DNA of 64,000 nucleotides from DATFXM01 sp035315885. Lineage in GTDB: Bacteria; Acidobacteriota; Blastocatellia; UBA7656. This document shows, in pieces, positions 1-9,836 of the stretch. Each line of letters begins with the position of its first letter. Position 1 is the first letter of the stretch. The notes beneath the pieces are model-generated. The model did no database searches. It was not told where the DNA came from and was given only the letters and a program-made list of their open reading frames with translations. Made by a program: the position numbers and the translations under genes. The stretch is taken from the NCBI GenBank assembly GCA_035315885.1, contig DATFXM010000008.1:20503-84502 (forward strand). Reading direction: 5' to 3'.

Positions 1-30
1 TACGATCTCTTTTGAAGACGGAGACGCTCA

Positions 31-1593
31 ATGCAAGAGGACCAAACCGGGCCCGCACCTCAGGAACCAGGCGACCAGATTCGAGAACGACAGAATTCGC
101 TCGAGAACATAGCAAAACTCGGCCTCGACCCTTATCCGCACAAGTTTGAACGCACTCATACCATCAGCGACATAGCCCGCGATTACACGTCCAAATCCTT
201 CGACGACCTGCAGACGCTGAACATTCAAGCAAAGGTCGCCGGACGCGTGCACGCGATAAACAAAATGGGCAAAGCGGCATTCATTCGATTCACCGACGGG
301 AAGGAGCTGTTGCAGATCTATCTTCGATCCAACGAAGTCGATGAAGAAACCTGGTCGCTGTTCAAACTCCTGGACCTCGGCGACCTGATCGGCGTGGAAG
401 GCGTCCTGTTCAAAACGAAAACCGGAGAGCTTTCGATCCACGCCAAGTCCGTCACGTTCCTCGCGAAGGCGCTGTTGCCCCCGCCCGACAAGTACTACGG
501 ACTTGAGGACGTCGAAATCAGGTATCGACAACGGTATGCGGACCTCATCGCAAACCGGGACGTGCGAGTGGTGTTTGAAAAACGCTCGGAGACGATTCGA
601 TTGATCAGGAAGTTCTTCGACGAGCGCTCGTACATCGAAGTCGAGACCCCGATGCTCACACCGCTTCCGACAGGCGCAACGGCGCGCCCCTTCACCACCC
701 ATCACAACGCGCTCGATATCGACCTGTATGCGCGAATCGCGCCGGAGCTTTACCTGAAGCGTCTGATCGTCGCCGGCTTCGAACGCGTCTACGAAATCAA
801 TCGCAACTTCCGCAATGAGGGCATAGACCGCTCGCACAATCCGGAATTCACGATGCTCGAGTTTTATCAGGCCTACTCGGACTACTCCGAGCTCATTGAA
901 ATGACTGAGGAGCTTATTTCGGGACTCGCAGCGCAGATTTGCCAGGCCGATCACGTTCAATACGGAGAAGATAAAATCGAGTTTCGACGACCGTGGCAGC
1001 GGCTCACGATGAGAGAGGCAATCCGGACCTACTGGCCGGCGAGCGAGAGTCCACCGGCTCTGGAAGACATCTCGTCGCTCGAGGGGGTGATCGCCGCGTT
1101 TGATCGAAGTGAGATTTCCGCCGAGCTTCAGAGTTCTCCGGAGGGAAGAAAGAGACTGCAGGCGATCAGGTCGATGGACTATGGACACGCGCTTGGCGAA
1201 TTGTTCGCGCAAGTCGTGGAGCCCCGGTTGATCAACCCTACGTTTATAACAGAGTTTCCGACTGAGCTGTCACCGCTCTCAAAACAGAGCGAGAACGATC
1301 CGCGATTTGTAGATCGTTTTGAGCTGTTCATAGCGACGATGGAGATCGCAAACGGCTTCTGTGAGATCAACAGCCCGGCCGATCAACGAAGCCGGTTTGA
1401 AGCGCAGATGAAGCTGCGCGAGCGCGGCGACGAAGAGGCGATGGTCATCGACGAGGACTACATACGAGCGCTCTCGTACGGTATGCCTCCGACGGCGGGC
1501 GAGGGTATTGGCATAGATCGTCTGGTGATGTTGTTAACCGGCCAGCGATCAATTCGGGACGTGATTCTGTTCCCGCATATGAGACCCGAGTAA
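31..1593 (+). CDS. lysS: Lysyl-tRNA synthetase, class II
   Basis: Charges tRNA-Lys with lysine in the cytoplasm. The 520-residue product has an N-terminal OB-fold anticodon-binding region (about 55-150) and a class II catalytic core. Motif 2 reads FRNEGIDRSHNPEFTMLE, and the C-terminal motif 3 has GEGIGIDRLVML followed by the family-typical RDVILFPHMRPE ending. Length fits bacterial LysRS. The ATG has a GGAG ribosome site at 20-23, seven bases upstream. The stop codon TAA is also the outermost part of the inverted repeat at 1591-1704. The lipoprotein export gene lolC follows, a common arrangement. Identification is firm. Confidence 0.97.
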   Translation: MQEDQTGPAPQEPGDQIRERQNSLENIAKLGLDPYPHKFERTHTISDIARDYTSKSFDDLQTLNIQAKVAGRVHAINKMGKAAFIRFTDGKELLQIYLRSNEVDEETWSLFKLLDLGDLIGVEGVLFKTKTGELSIHAKSVTFLAKALLPPPDKYYGLEDVEIRYRQRYADLIANRDVRVVFEKRSETIRLIRKFFDERSYIEVETPMLTPLPTGATARPFTTHHNALDIDLYARIAPELYLKRLIVAGFERVYEINRNFRNEGIDRSHNPEFTMLEFYQAYSDYSELIEMTEELISGLAAQICQADHVQYGEDKIEFRRPWQRLTMREAIRTYWPASESPPALEDISSLEGVIAAFDRSEISAELQSSPEGRKRLQAIRSMDYGHALGELFAQVVEPRLINPTFITEFPTELSPLSKQSENDPRFVDRFELFIATMEIANGFCEINSPADQRSRFEAQMKLRERGDEEAMVIDEDYIRALSYGMPPTAGEGIGIDRLVMLLTGQRSIRDVILFPHMRPE

Positions 1594-1704
1594 GTGCTGA
1601 GTGCTTAGTGCTGAGTTTTTCTTCTAGCATGTCGATCCCTAAAGTTGTGTGTCGCGCAAGAAAAACTCAGGACTCAGCACTGAGGACTCAGCACTCAGCA
1701 CTTA
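1591..1704. repeat. Heptad inverted-repeat element, GTGCTGA type
   Basis: The left arm (1591-1620) repeats GTGCTGA/GTGCTTA units of 7 nt. The right arm (1661-1704) is the inverted counterpart (ACTCAGC units). The outermost bases TAAGTGCTGAG and CTCAGCACTTA are exact inverse complements. The spacer is about 40 nt. The left end includes the lysS stop codon, and the right end is 3 bp before the lolC ATG. Confidence 0.85.
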
Positions 1705-1707
1705 ATC

Positions 1708-2955
1708 ATGCCTTTTGAACTCTTCATTGCTGTTCGCTATCTCAAGGCGAAGCGCAAGCAGGTGATGATTTCAGTCATCACGGTCATCGCTGTCTGCGCC
1801 GTCGCGGCGGGAGTTGCCTCGCTGATAACGGTGCTCGCTATGATGACCGGTTTCAGAGATGACTTTCAGCAAAAAATTCTCGCGGGTACCGCACACTTGA
1901 ATCTCACGCGGAAGGCCCGCGAGCCCATGCCCGAATACCGTGAGTTAGTGGCGAAGCTGTCGAAGCTCCCCCACATCCGCACCGCGTCCGCTACCGTCTA
2001 TCAGCGAGTGCTGATCCAGGGCTCGAACGACACAGACGGGGCGATTCTGAAAGGTGTAGATTTGTCTGCGCCTCGTAACGCAAGCGAGGTCTTTCAGTTC
2101 AACGTGGAGGGCGACCCCGACAGCATCGGACAGTTGGAGACAGATCCGGATACCGGCTCTCGAATCGATCACATCATCGTAGGTCGAGGTCTTGCGCAGC
2201 ACGTAGGGCTCAAAGTTGGCGAGCTTGCGACGATCATCTCACCACAGGGACATTTGACTCCGGTTGGAGTTGCGCCACGGTACACCGAGTTTCGAGTCAC
2301 GGGAATCTTTGAATCGGGACTGGAGGACTACGATCAGACGTGGGCTTATATCTCGCTGGACGCGGCGGAGAAAATCGCCGGAGAGGAAGACGTCGCCGAA
2401 GTCATACAGATGAAGGTAGACGATGTCGATAGCGTCAAGGAAATCGGCCGGCAGGTAATGCGGGCCGTGGGCGACAACTACAGCGTTCAGGACTGGCAGG
2501 ATTTGAATGCGCCGATCTACAGCGCCCTGAGTTACGAAAAATATCTATCGGGTATCGCGCTTCTGATCGTGATAGGCATTGCTGCGCTGAACATCATCAC
2601 CGTGCTGATAATGATCGTGATGGAGAAGCAGAGGGACATCGCGGTTCTGAAGTCGATGGGTGCCACGAGCCGCAGCGTGATGTATCTGTTCATGCTTCAA
2701 GGTGTGATCATCGGCGCGGTTGGAATGGTGCTGGGTACGGTGATTGGTACGTCTTTTTGCTACCTTGCCAACACGCGGCACTGGATCAAGCTGCCGGTCG
2801 GGGCTTACGCGCTGGACTACTTGCCATTTCATGCTAATGTGCGCGACGTTGTAATCGTAGCGACGGTGACGCTGGCCATCAGCTTCCTTTCTACGGTATT
2901 CCCTTCCTGGACCGCAGCTCGCCTGGACCCGGTGGAGGCGCTTCGATATGAGTAA
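1708..2955 (+). CDS. lolC: Lipoprotein-releasing ABC transporter permease (LolC/LolE family)
   Basis: Inner-membrane permease that hands outer-membrane lipoproteins to the periplasmic carrier. The 415-residue protein has the family topology: one N-terminal transmembrane segment (about 20-46), a large periplasmic MacB-like domain, then three C-terminal segments (about 278-302, 324-352, 375-398). It ends in the family-typical PSWTAARLDPVEALRYE. Only one permease gene is seen next to lolD, so the complex may use two copies of this protein (inference). The start lies 3 bp after the upstream repeat element, and no clear ribosome site is visible. Confidence 0.93.
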   Translation: MPFELFIAVRYLKAKRKQVMISVITVIAVCAVAAGVASLITVLAMMTGFRDDFQQKILAGTAHLNLTRKAREPMPEYRELVAKLSKLPHIRTASATVYQRVLIQGSNDTDGAILKGVDLSAPRNASEVFQFNVEGDPDSIGQLETDPDTGSRIDHIIVGRGLAQHVGLKVGELATIISPQGHLTPVGVAPRYTEFRVTGIFESGLEDYDQTWAYISLDAAEKIAGEEDVAEVIQMKVDDVDSVKEIGRQVMRAVGDNYSVQDWQDLNAPIYSALSYEKYLSGIALLIVIGIAALNIITVLIMIVMEKQRDIAVLKSMGATSRSVMYLFMLQGVIIGAVGMVLGTVIGTSFCYLANTRHWIKLPVGAYALDYLPFHANVRDVVIVATVTLAISFLSTVFPSWTAARLDPVEALRYE

Positions 2956-3318
2956 GAGGAGTGAAGGGGCGAGCCGGAGACGCGGGACGCGGGGAAGAGC
3001 GAATGGGCGAAGGGCGAAAAGGAGAGGTCGCATCGACACTCGCTGAGTGAAAGACGACGATAACATCGTGAGCAAAGATGGACAGCAACATCTCTCTGGA
3101 GTCTCGAGCACCGAGAGACTGTCGACAGAAGAGGGAACATCGGCGGAGCTGAGCGCGCTGCACGAACGGAGAGCGTCAATCGAAGGCAGCGCCGCAGGAA
3201 CGGTGGGCACTTCACCGGACCGCCCGGACTCTGGAGACGCCAACGCCGACGTCGCCCCTTCGCCCCTTCGCCCCTTCGCCCCTTCGTCTTCGCCCCTTTC
3301 GACTTCGCACTTCCCCGA
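2956..3318. repeat. GC-rich period-7/8 inverted arms, GAAGGGG/CGCCCCTT type, straddling the lolD start
   Basis: The left arm (about 2959-3036) is built of GAAGGGGCGAG-like units with GGGCGAA repeated. The right arm (about 3252-3318) has four exact CGCCCCTT octamers plus degenerate copies. The arms are inverse complements in style and enclose about 215 bp. The right arm lies inside the lolD reading frame. The same sequence type recurs at 22755-22840 and 57953-58134. Confidence 0.7.
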
Positions 3319-3994
3319 ATCTGCTTCGCGATACGTAATCGCTGAGAATCTCGGCAAGACCTATCAAACGGGCCGCAATCGCGTGGTTGTGTTTGAGGGT
3401 CTGGATTTCCAGATAGCTCGCCGCGAGATGGTGGCGATCGTCGGACCCTCCGGTTCTGGAAAATCGACGTTATTACACCTGTTAGGAGGACTAGATCGGC
3501 CAACGCGGGGAACCGTGAAAGTCGGCGAATTTGACATCGCAAAACTCGCTGATGTAGACTTGGCTCGGTTTCGCAACAGGGAGATTGGTTTCATCTTCCA
3601 ATTTCATCACCTGCTGCCCGAGTTCACAGCTATTGAAAACGTTATGATGCCGCTGCTGATCTCACGGACGTCACACCAGGTCGCAAGTCAGCAGGCGGAA
3701 TCAATGCTCGAAAGGGTTGGTCTAGCCGATCGATCGGTTCATCGACCGGGCGAGCTGTCAGGTGGCGAGCAGGCTCGCGTCGCACTTGCAAGGGCGCTGA
3801 TCGGGTCACCGGGTTTACTGTTACTTGACGAACCAACCGGCGACCTCGACGCCAAAACGGGCGAGAGCATTCACGCACTGCTGAAGGAGATCCATCAGTC
3901 GCGAGGGCTGACCTCGATAGTCGTCACCCACAACGAGCGCCTGGCGGCCATTTGCGACAGAGTGCTCCATCTTGAGGATGGACGGCTGACCTAA
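3047..3994 (+). CDS. lolD: Lipoprotein-releasing ABC transporter ATP-binding protein, N-terminus uncertain
   Basis: ATPase subunit paired with LolC. Walker A GPSGSGK is at about 132-138, followed by the signature LSGGEQARVALARAL and Walker B LLLLDEPTGDLD. Similarity to LolD starts only near residue 96 (YVIAENLGKTYQTG), so about 95 residues are an extra N-terminal extension rich in Ser, Pro and Ala. Part of it (about 69-90) is the translation of the CGCCCCTT repeat. The only start codons ahead of the core are GTG at 3047 (directly after an in-frame TGA), GTG at 3068 and GTG at 3203. None has a good ribosome site. The ATPase call is firm; the true start is not known. Confidence 0.88.
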   Translation: MKDDDNIVSKDGQQHLSGVSSTERLSTEEGTSAELSALHERRASIEGSAAGTVGTSPDRPDSGDANADVAPSPLRPFAPSSSPLSTSHFPESASRYVIAENLGKTYQTGRNRVVVFEGLDFQIARREMVAIVGPSGSGKSTLLHLLGGLDRPTRGTVKVGEFDIAKLADVDLARFRNREIGFIFQFHHLLPEFTAIENVMMPLLISRTSHQVASQQAESMLERVGLADRSVHRPGELSGGEQARVALARALIGSPGLLLLDEPTGDLDAKTGESIHALLKEIHQSRGLTSIVVTHNERLAAICDRVLHLEDGRLT

Positions 3995-4051
3995 GCGGCT
4001 GGACTCGTTAAGAGGAGTTTCGGTCCGTCTTTTGCTCTTGCGGATGCACAT

Positions 4052-6490
4052 ATGTTCGAAAGGTATACAGAGAAGGCCCGGCGCGTCATATTCTTCGCCA
4101 GATACGAAGCCAGCCAGTTCGGCGCCCAAGCGATCGAGGCTGAGCACATCCTGCTCGGGCTGCTGAGAGAAGACAAACAACTCAGCCATAAGTTCTTCAG
4201 AACTCCTCATTCCACCGTAGAATCCATTCGCAAAGAAATAGAAGGACGCACCATCCTGCGCGAGAAAGTGTCGGCTTCGGTTGACCTGCCGCTTTCGGCC
4301 AGCGCCAAGCGCGTACTGAGCTACGCCGCCGACGAAAGCGAAAGGCTGGGTCACCGGCACATTGGCACCGAACACCTCCTCCTCGGTATTCTCAGAGAAG
4401 ACAAATCAACCGCCGCCGAGATCCTCTACGAGCGCGGACTGAGACTGAACCAGATCAGAGAGGACCTCCTGAGAGCGCAACAGAACGAACGCGCGCTCGC
4501 GCAAAAGAAGGACGCGCCGCACCTCGCAGAATTCAGCCGGGACCTGACCGAGGCTGCCGCTCACGAGCAGCTCGATCCATTGATCGGCCGCGAGGGTGAA
4601 ATCGAGCGCGTAATTCAGATTCTCTGTCGCAGAACCAAGAACAATCCTGTTCTGATCGGTGAACCCGGCGTCGGCAAGACAGCCATTGTCGAAGGTCTCG
4701 CACAACGGATCATCGCCGGCGAAGTGCCTCCCTTCCTGCGCGACAAGCGAATACTCGCGCTGGACCTGTCGCTCGTAGTGGCGGGAACAAAGTACCGCGG
4801 TCAATTTGAAGAACGTCTGAAGACGATCATGCGCGAGCTGATCGAGAACCCGCAGTACATAATATTCATCGACGAACTGCACACGCTTGTTGGGGCAGGA
4901 TCGGCGGAGGGTTCGCTGGACGCCGCCAACATTCTGAAGCCCGCGCTCTCACGCGGCGACATTCAATGCATCGGCGCAACTACTCCTGCCGAGTTTCGCA
5001 AGACCATCGAGAAGGATCGGTCGCTCGAGCGGCGCTTCCAGGCCGTCAAAGTACCGCCTCCAACCGAAGCTGAAACAATCAAGATCGTGGAAGGCATCAA
5101 GGAGCGTTATGAGACCTTCCACCAGGTGCGCTACACACAGGATGCGGTGGAGTCAGCGGTCTACCAATCGAACCGGTACATCCCGGATCGGTTCCTCCCA
5201 GACAAGGCTATCGACATCATTGACGAGGCCGGTGCGCGGGTGAAGTTGCGAGAGGCGCATCTTCCCGCGGAGATCCTTGATTGCCAGAGAAAGCTGCGGC
5301 GTCATACCGCGAACTTCGAGCGCGCGCAGCAGGACCGAGACTTCGAGCGCGCAAAGATCTTCAAGCAGAAGGAGCAGGAGGAACTCGATCGGCTCGCAAC
5401 GCTGCGGCAATCTCATAACCTCGTAGTCGAGCGGTTTCCGATGGTGACTCGCGACGACGTCGAGGAGGTTATCTCGCGCTGGACCGGAATTCCGGTCACC
5501 TCGTTGAAGGAAGAAGAGAGCGCCAAGCTGTTGCGCATCGAGGAAGAACTACACAAGCGGATCATCAGTCAGGACCGAGCGATATCCGCGCTGTCACGCG
5601 CGATTCGCCGTAGCCGCGCGGGGCTGAAGAACCCGAACCGTCCGGTTGGCTCGTTCCTGTTTCTCGGACCGACTGGTGTAGGAAAGACCGAAGTGGCTCG
5701 CTCGCTAGCCGAATTCCTGTTCGGGTCCGAGCGCGCGTTGCTGCGCTTCGACATGTCTGAGTACATGGAGAAGCATTCGGTTTCTAAACTTATCGGAAGC
5801 CCGCCAGGTTATGTCGGTCACGAAGAGGGCGGACAACTGACTGAGAAGGTAAAAAGAAATCCGTATTCGGTGCTCCTGCTCGACGAAGTTGAGAAAGCGC
5901 ATCCCGATCTGTTCAACATCCTGCTTCAGGTGCTCGAAGATGGAACTCTGACTGACGCGTTGGGCAACGTCGTCGATTTCAAGAACACGATACTGATAAT
6001 GACGTCGAACATCGGGGCGCGTTTCATTCAGAAGCGCGGACACCTCGGCTTCCAGTCCTCGTCTCGAAGCCAGCAGGCGACGGTAGAGGAAGGGGTGATG
6101 CAGGCAGTAAAGCAGACTTTCAATCCCGAGTTCATAAACCGGTTGGATGAAATAATAGTATTCGAGCCTCTCACTGACTCTGACCTGTATGAGATAGTCG
6201 GACTGCTGGTGAGCGATTTGAATCGCACGCTTATTCGTCGGAAGCTGCAGGTTCAGGTAGCGGACGGTGCCCGCCGGTGGATTGTCGAGAAGACCTGCCT
6301 GGATCGTAGTTACGGCGCGAGACCTCTTCGCCGAGCGCTGCAGAAGTATATCGAGGATCCGCTTTCGGAGGCGTTGATCAGCGGACGTTTCAGTGAGACC
6401 TCGGTGATCGAGGTTTTCCTTGACGGAGAAGCGCTCGGTTATCGCGCAGTTGAGTTGGAAGAGCTTGGTGAACCGCTCCTTGTGCAGTAA
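4052..6490 (+). CDS. clpC: ATP-dependent Clp protease ATP-binding subunit ClpC
   Basis: AAA+ unfoldase that feeds substrates to ClpP. The 812 residues show two N-terminal Clp repeats (about 1-145), a first ATPase domain with Walker A GEPGVGKT (about 204-211) and Walker B IIFIDELHTLVGAG, and a middle region with a UVR-like stretch near 420-450. The second ATPase domain has GPTGVGKT (about 540-547) and LLLLDEVEKAHPDLF. The short middle region and UVR-like motif separate ClpC from ClpB and ClpA. It follows lolD by 57 bp on the same strand. A GAGGAG at about 4011 is too far away to serve the ATG, so initiation details are unclear. Confidence 0.95.
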   Translation: MFERYTEKARRVIFFARYEASQFGAQAIEAEHILLGLLREDKQLSHKFFRTPHSTVESIRKEIEGRTILREKVSASVDLPLSASAKRVLSYAADESERLGHRHIGTEHLLLGILREDKSTAAEILYERGLRLNQIREDLLRAQQNERALAQKKDAPHLAEFSRDLTEAAAHEQLDPLIGREGEIERVIQILCRRTKNNPVLIGEPGVGKTAIVEGLAQRIIAGEVPPFLRDKRILALDLSLVVAGTKYRGQFEERLKTIMRELIENPQYIIFIDELHTLVGAGSAEGSLDAANILKPALSRGDIQCIGATTPAEFRKTIEKDRSLERRFQAVKVPPPTEAETIKIVEGIKERYETFHQVRYTQDAVESAVYQSNRYIPDRFLPDKAIDIIDEAGARVKLREAHLPAEILDCQRKLRRHTANFERAQQDRDFERAKIFKQKEQEELDRLATLRQSHNLVVERFPMVTRDDVEEVISRWTGIPVTSLKEEESAKLLRIEEELHKRIISQDRAISALSRAIRRSRAGLKNPNRPVGSFLFLGPTGVGKTEVARSLAEFLFGSERALLRFDMSEYMEKHSVSKLIGSPPGYVGHEEGGQLTEKVKRNPYSVLLLDEVEKAHPDLFNILLQVLEDGTLTDALGNVVDFKNTILIMTSNIGARFIQKRGHLGFQSSSRSQQATVEEGVMQAVKQTFNPEFINRLDEIIVFEPLTDSDLYEIVGLLVSDLNRTLIRRKLQVQVADGARRWIVEKTCLDRSYGARPLRRALQKYIEDPLSEALISGRFSETSVIEVFLDGEALGYRAVELEELGEPLLVQ

Positions 6491-6532
6491 GCTTCGTTCA
6501 TAATCCGGACAACGGATTTCCCCGTACTAAAT

Positions 6533-6560
6533 TGGCTTGACCCACCATTTTTGTTACAAT
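6533..6560 (+). promoter_or_regulatory. Candidate promoter for bamA
   Basis: A -35-like TTGGCT (6533-6538) is separated by 16 bp from TACAAT (6555-6560). TACAAT is preceded by TGT, giving an extended -10. It lies in the spacer between clpC and bamA and would give a leader of about 225 nt. The rest of the spacer holds no gene that I recognise. Confidence 0.45.
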
Positions 6561-6793
6561 AGCGCGTCACAAAAACGTTCATTACTTGGCAAGGACGATC
6601 TGCCAGCGTGTTCATGCCGATAGTCCCGAGATCGCTGATCCGGCAGACGAGCGGTTTTGCGCGTGGTGAATATTGCGCCGGAGTGAAATGGTCGCGGAGT
6701 GAGCGATAGGGGCTGAGTGATAAGGCTATCAACTCACGGTCCGTTCAGGTCAAATAGAGAGGCGCTATTTCAGGGAGATTGCGGATCAACTCT

Positions 6794-9739
6794 ATGAGTA
6801 AGCGTGTTGTTTGCATAGTCGCAGTTCTGATCGGAACACTGGCGAGCTGGCCGGTGATTTCGCGCTATATCCTGCAACAACCATTAGCTTGGGCAAGCCA
6901 GAATCAGAACGTAACCGTCGAGCAAGTTCTCATACGCGGCAATCGGCGAATACCTGAATCGACGGTGAAAATCTGGATAGGCACCCGCGACGGCGATCCG
7001 TACAACCCGGCACAGATCGATCGCGACGTTCGCGCACTCTACGCTCAGGGACACTTTGCCGACGTGAAGGCGTTCTCCGAAGACGGCACCCGAGGCGGCA
7101 AGATCGTTACCTTTGAAGTGACCGAACGGCCTCTTCTGCTCGACATCAAATACGAAGGCCTCAAATCACTCCAACAATCAAAAGTCCTGGAAGAGTTCAG
7201 AAAGCGATCGGTGGGAATCTCGAAAGAATCGCAATACGATCCGGTCAAGGCTCGCCGGGCCGCCGCGGTCATCAAAGAGATGCTCGCCGACGAAGGCCAT
7301 CCCGAGGCCAAAGTGGACCCACAGATCGAGCCGATCTCGAAAACCGCAGTCGCGCTCACTTTCAAGATCGACGAGGGGGCCCGGTTCCGCGTCGCCACAA
7401 TTGAATTCGAAGGCAACAAGGTATTTTCGAGCAGCTACCTGCGTAAGCGCATGAAGCTGGTGAAGGAGGTCGGGCTCTTCACTACGTTCAGCTCGAAAGA
7501 CATCTACCACAAAGAAAAGCTGCAGGTTGACCTGGACCGTTTGCGAGTTCTTTCGTACGCCGATCACGGTTATTTGAAGGCGCAATTTGGCGAGCCCCGA
7601 GTTGAGCCGGCGGGCAAGGTCGGCAACTCGGTGCCGATCGTTGGGCACAAGGGCGAAGGGCTCAAGATCGTGATCCCGGTAACCGAGGGACGGCAGTATA
7701 AGGCAGGCGAGGTGAAGGTCGAAGACAACACCGAGTTCACGTCCGACGTGATCAAGCAGGTAATCGGTCTCAAATCCGGCGACGTAGTCAGAGGCTACAG
7801 CGTCGTTCAAAAAGGGCTCGACGAGCTAAAGAAACTCTACGGCACTCGAGGCTACATACAGTTCAATTCGGGCTTTGTACCGGACTTCCACGACGACCCC
7901 GGGGATCCAACCAAAGGCATCGTAGATATCACTTTTTCAATTGAAGAAGGCAAGCAGTACACGCTGCATCGCTTTGAGCCCATCGGCAACCACTTCACGC
8001 GAGACAGCGTCATTCGTCGAGAGGTTCTGCTCAATGAAGGCGATCGCTACAACGAACAGCTTTGGGACCTGAGCGTCCTGCGACTGAACCAGCTTGGTTA
8101 CTTCGATCAGATCAAGAAGGAAGATGCAACGATCAACACCAACGAAAAAGAAGGACTGGTTGATCTGGTTTTGAAGCTACAGGAAAAAGGCCGTCAACAG
8201 ATCAGTTTCACCGGGGGTCTTTCGGGTGTCGGCGGCTCGTACATTGGAATTGATTATTCGACCAACAACCTGCTGGGTTACGGCGAATCACTTTCGTTTC
8301 AGGTCTCGGGCGGAAATCTTCAGAAGGTCGTAAGCTTCGGGTTCACTGAGCCGTACTTCAGGGGACGCCCGATCAGTCTCGGATTCAACGCTTTTCTGCA
8401 GAACTATCAATTCATCGGGCAGGGGTTCTCTTCGGTTACCGACATTAACACCTTCACCGTCCAGAGCGGTGAGTCGTTGTTCACCCAAAAGACTGCCGGC
8501 GGGTCGATCACCGCAAGTGCCCCTCTCAGTTATTTCGCAAAGCGCTTCCGGATGGGGCGGTTCATCAGACTGGGACTTTCGTATTCATTCCGGACCAATA
8601 ACATCGAAGACCCTGCAGTAAACCGCGACAACAACCCCAACAACGACATTCTGATCAGCTATCATCAGAGTGGCATTACACAGTCCACGCTGACCCCGAC
8701 CATTTCATATAACACGCTCAACGGGTCGCTGGATCCCACCGCCGGGACCGGCATCACATTGGGCTTGTCGTTCTCCGGTGGTCCGCTCGGCGGCAAAGTC
8801 AACACGATCGAGCCGACATTCGAGTACAAGCACTTCATGCCGCTTTTCGCCGGCAAGGAAAAGCGCTCTCGCGTTGAGTCCGGCAAGGCGCGTACGCTTG
8901 GCGTCAGGTTTTTGTTTGGACACATAGGATCGTTTGGCGACGTGGTGGAAACGAATTCGCTGTCCTTTGTCGGGGGCACCCCGCTTTTCGCGAGGTTCTT
9001 CCTCGGCGGAGAGCAGGACATTCGCGGTTATAACGTCAGGGGCATTTCGCCCTATGCGCCGGTGATCAGCACCTTCTCAACTCGAAACGTGGTGGCAAAG
9101 GACGCGAGCGGAAAAACCCTAAAGGTCCGCGAACCAGACAACGCAACGAACAACAGCGTCGCGCCTTCGGTGCTCGAGCAGTTCACGTTTACTGATAAAG
9201 TGAACTCGCAGTTTCCGACCTTTCCGACGTTCATCGGCGGCGACACCGAGCTTCTGTTAAACATCGAGTACCGGATACCGATTATCGGCCCGGTAGCGTT
9301 TGTCCCCTTTGTGGACATTGGGTCGAGCTTCAACCTCAGGGGGCTGGGCGATCAGTTTGAGAGGAGCGAGTTTATTCCCAATCAGACGCTGGGCTCGGTG
9401 ATACTGAATCCGAAAGGGCTGATCGCTACACCCCGAGAGATCAGGAATGCCACGCCGCCCGAGAATCTTGGCGGGCTGCCGCCGGGTTTCAAATCTGCGC
9501 TGATCGTCGGGGATCTGCAGAATACGAGGCAGATTCAACTGTCGCAGACGGTTTCGGGGATTTTCGAGAACTATCGGACCAGCCTCGGCGGGGAATTTCG
9601 GGTACAGGTACCAGTGATCAACGTGCCGTTCAGGCTCATTTTTGCGTGGAATCCGAACGCGAAAGTGAATAGTGCGACGAATCCGTTCTTCTTCGAGGAG
9701 AAGCGCGCGATTCGATTTTCGATTGGGCGCACTTTCTGA
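6794..9739 (+). CDS. bamA: Outer-membrane protein assembly factor BamA
   Basis: Omp85 insertase that folds beta-barrel proteins into the outer membrane. A signal sequence (about 1-33) is followed by five POTRA-like repeats, each with a GN-R or EG-K type turn, and a C-terminal barrel of about 500 residues. The conserved loop-6 motif appears as IRGY near residue 745. The chain ends in aromatic Phe (SIGRTF), as barrel proteins do. The frame stays open from a TTG at 6779, but the ATG at 6794 gives a cleaner signal peptide with GGGAGA upstream, so it is preferred. Two ompH/skp genes follow, the usual partners. Confidence 0.95.
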   Translation: MSKRVVCIVAVLIGTLASWPVISRYILQQPLAWASQNQNVTVEQVLIRGNRRIPESTVKIWIGTRDGDPYNPAQIDRDVRALYAQGHFADVKAFSEDGTRGGKIVTFEVTERPLLLDIKYEGLKSLQQSKVLEEFRKRSVGISKESQYDPVKARRAAAVIKEMLADEGHPEAKVDPQIEPISKTAVALTFKIDEGARFRVATIEFEGNKVFSSSYLRKRMKLVKEVGLFTTFSSKDIYHKEKLQVDLDRLRVLSYADHGYLKAQFGEPRVEPAGKVGNSVPIVGHKGEGLKIVIPVTEGRQYKAGEVKVEDNTEFTSDVIKQVIGLKSGDVVRGYSVVQKGLDELKKLYGTRGYIQFNSGFVPDFHDDPGDPTKGIVDITFSIEEGKQYTLHRFEPIGNHFTRDSVIRREVLLNEGDRYNEQLWDLSVLRLNQLGYFDQIKKEDATINTNEKEGLVDLVLKLQEKGRQQISFTGGLSGVGGSYIGIDYSTNNLLGYGESLSFQVSGGNLQKVVSFGFTEPYFRGRPISLGFNAFLQNYQFIGQGFSSVTDINTFTVQSGESLFTQKTAGGSITASAPLSYFAKRFRMGRFIRLGLSYSFRTNNIEDPAVNRDNNPNNDILISYHQSGITQSTLTPTISYNTLNGSLDPTAGTGITLGLSFSGGPLGGKVNTIEPTFEYKHFMPLFAGKEKRSRVESGKARTLGVRFLFGHIGSFGDVVETNSLSFVGGTPLFARFFLGGEQDIRGYNVRGISPYAPVISTFSTRNVVAKDASGKTLKVREPDNATNNSVAPSVLEQFTFTDKVNSQFPTFPTFIGGDTELLLNIEYRIPIIGPVAFVPFVDIGSSFNLRGLGDQFERSEFIPNQTLGSVILNPKGLIATPREIRNATPPENLGGLPPGFKSALIVGDLQNTRQIQLSQTVSGIFENYRTSLGGEFRVQVPVINVPFRLIFAWNPNAKVNSATNPFFFEEKRAIRFSIGRTF

Positions 9740-9836
9740 TGGCAGCCCTCGAGATCGGCTGTTAGAATTCGTTTTTCAAACCAGAGGGGCGGGCCTCACA
9801 ATGGCACCGCCCCATCAAGTATTTCAAGGAGTGAGC

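Noticed and set aside
28..1212. Long open frame of 394 codons on the minus strand over lysS
   Set aside because: It overlaps the firmly identified lysS along its length, and its translation shows no family motif. It is a mirror of codon use in a GC-rich gene.
6779..6793. TTG start for bamA
   Set aside because: It lies directly on the purine-rich stretch that would serve as ribosome site; the ATG at 6794 is better placed.
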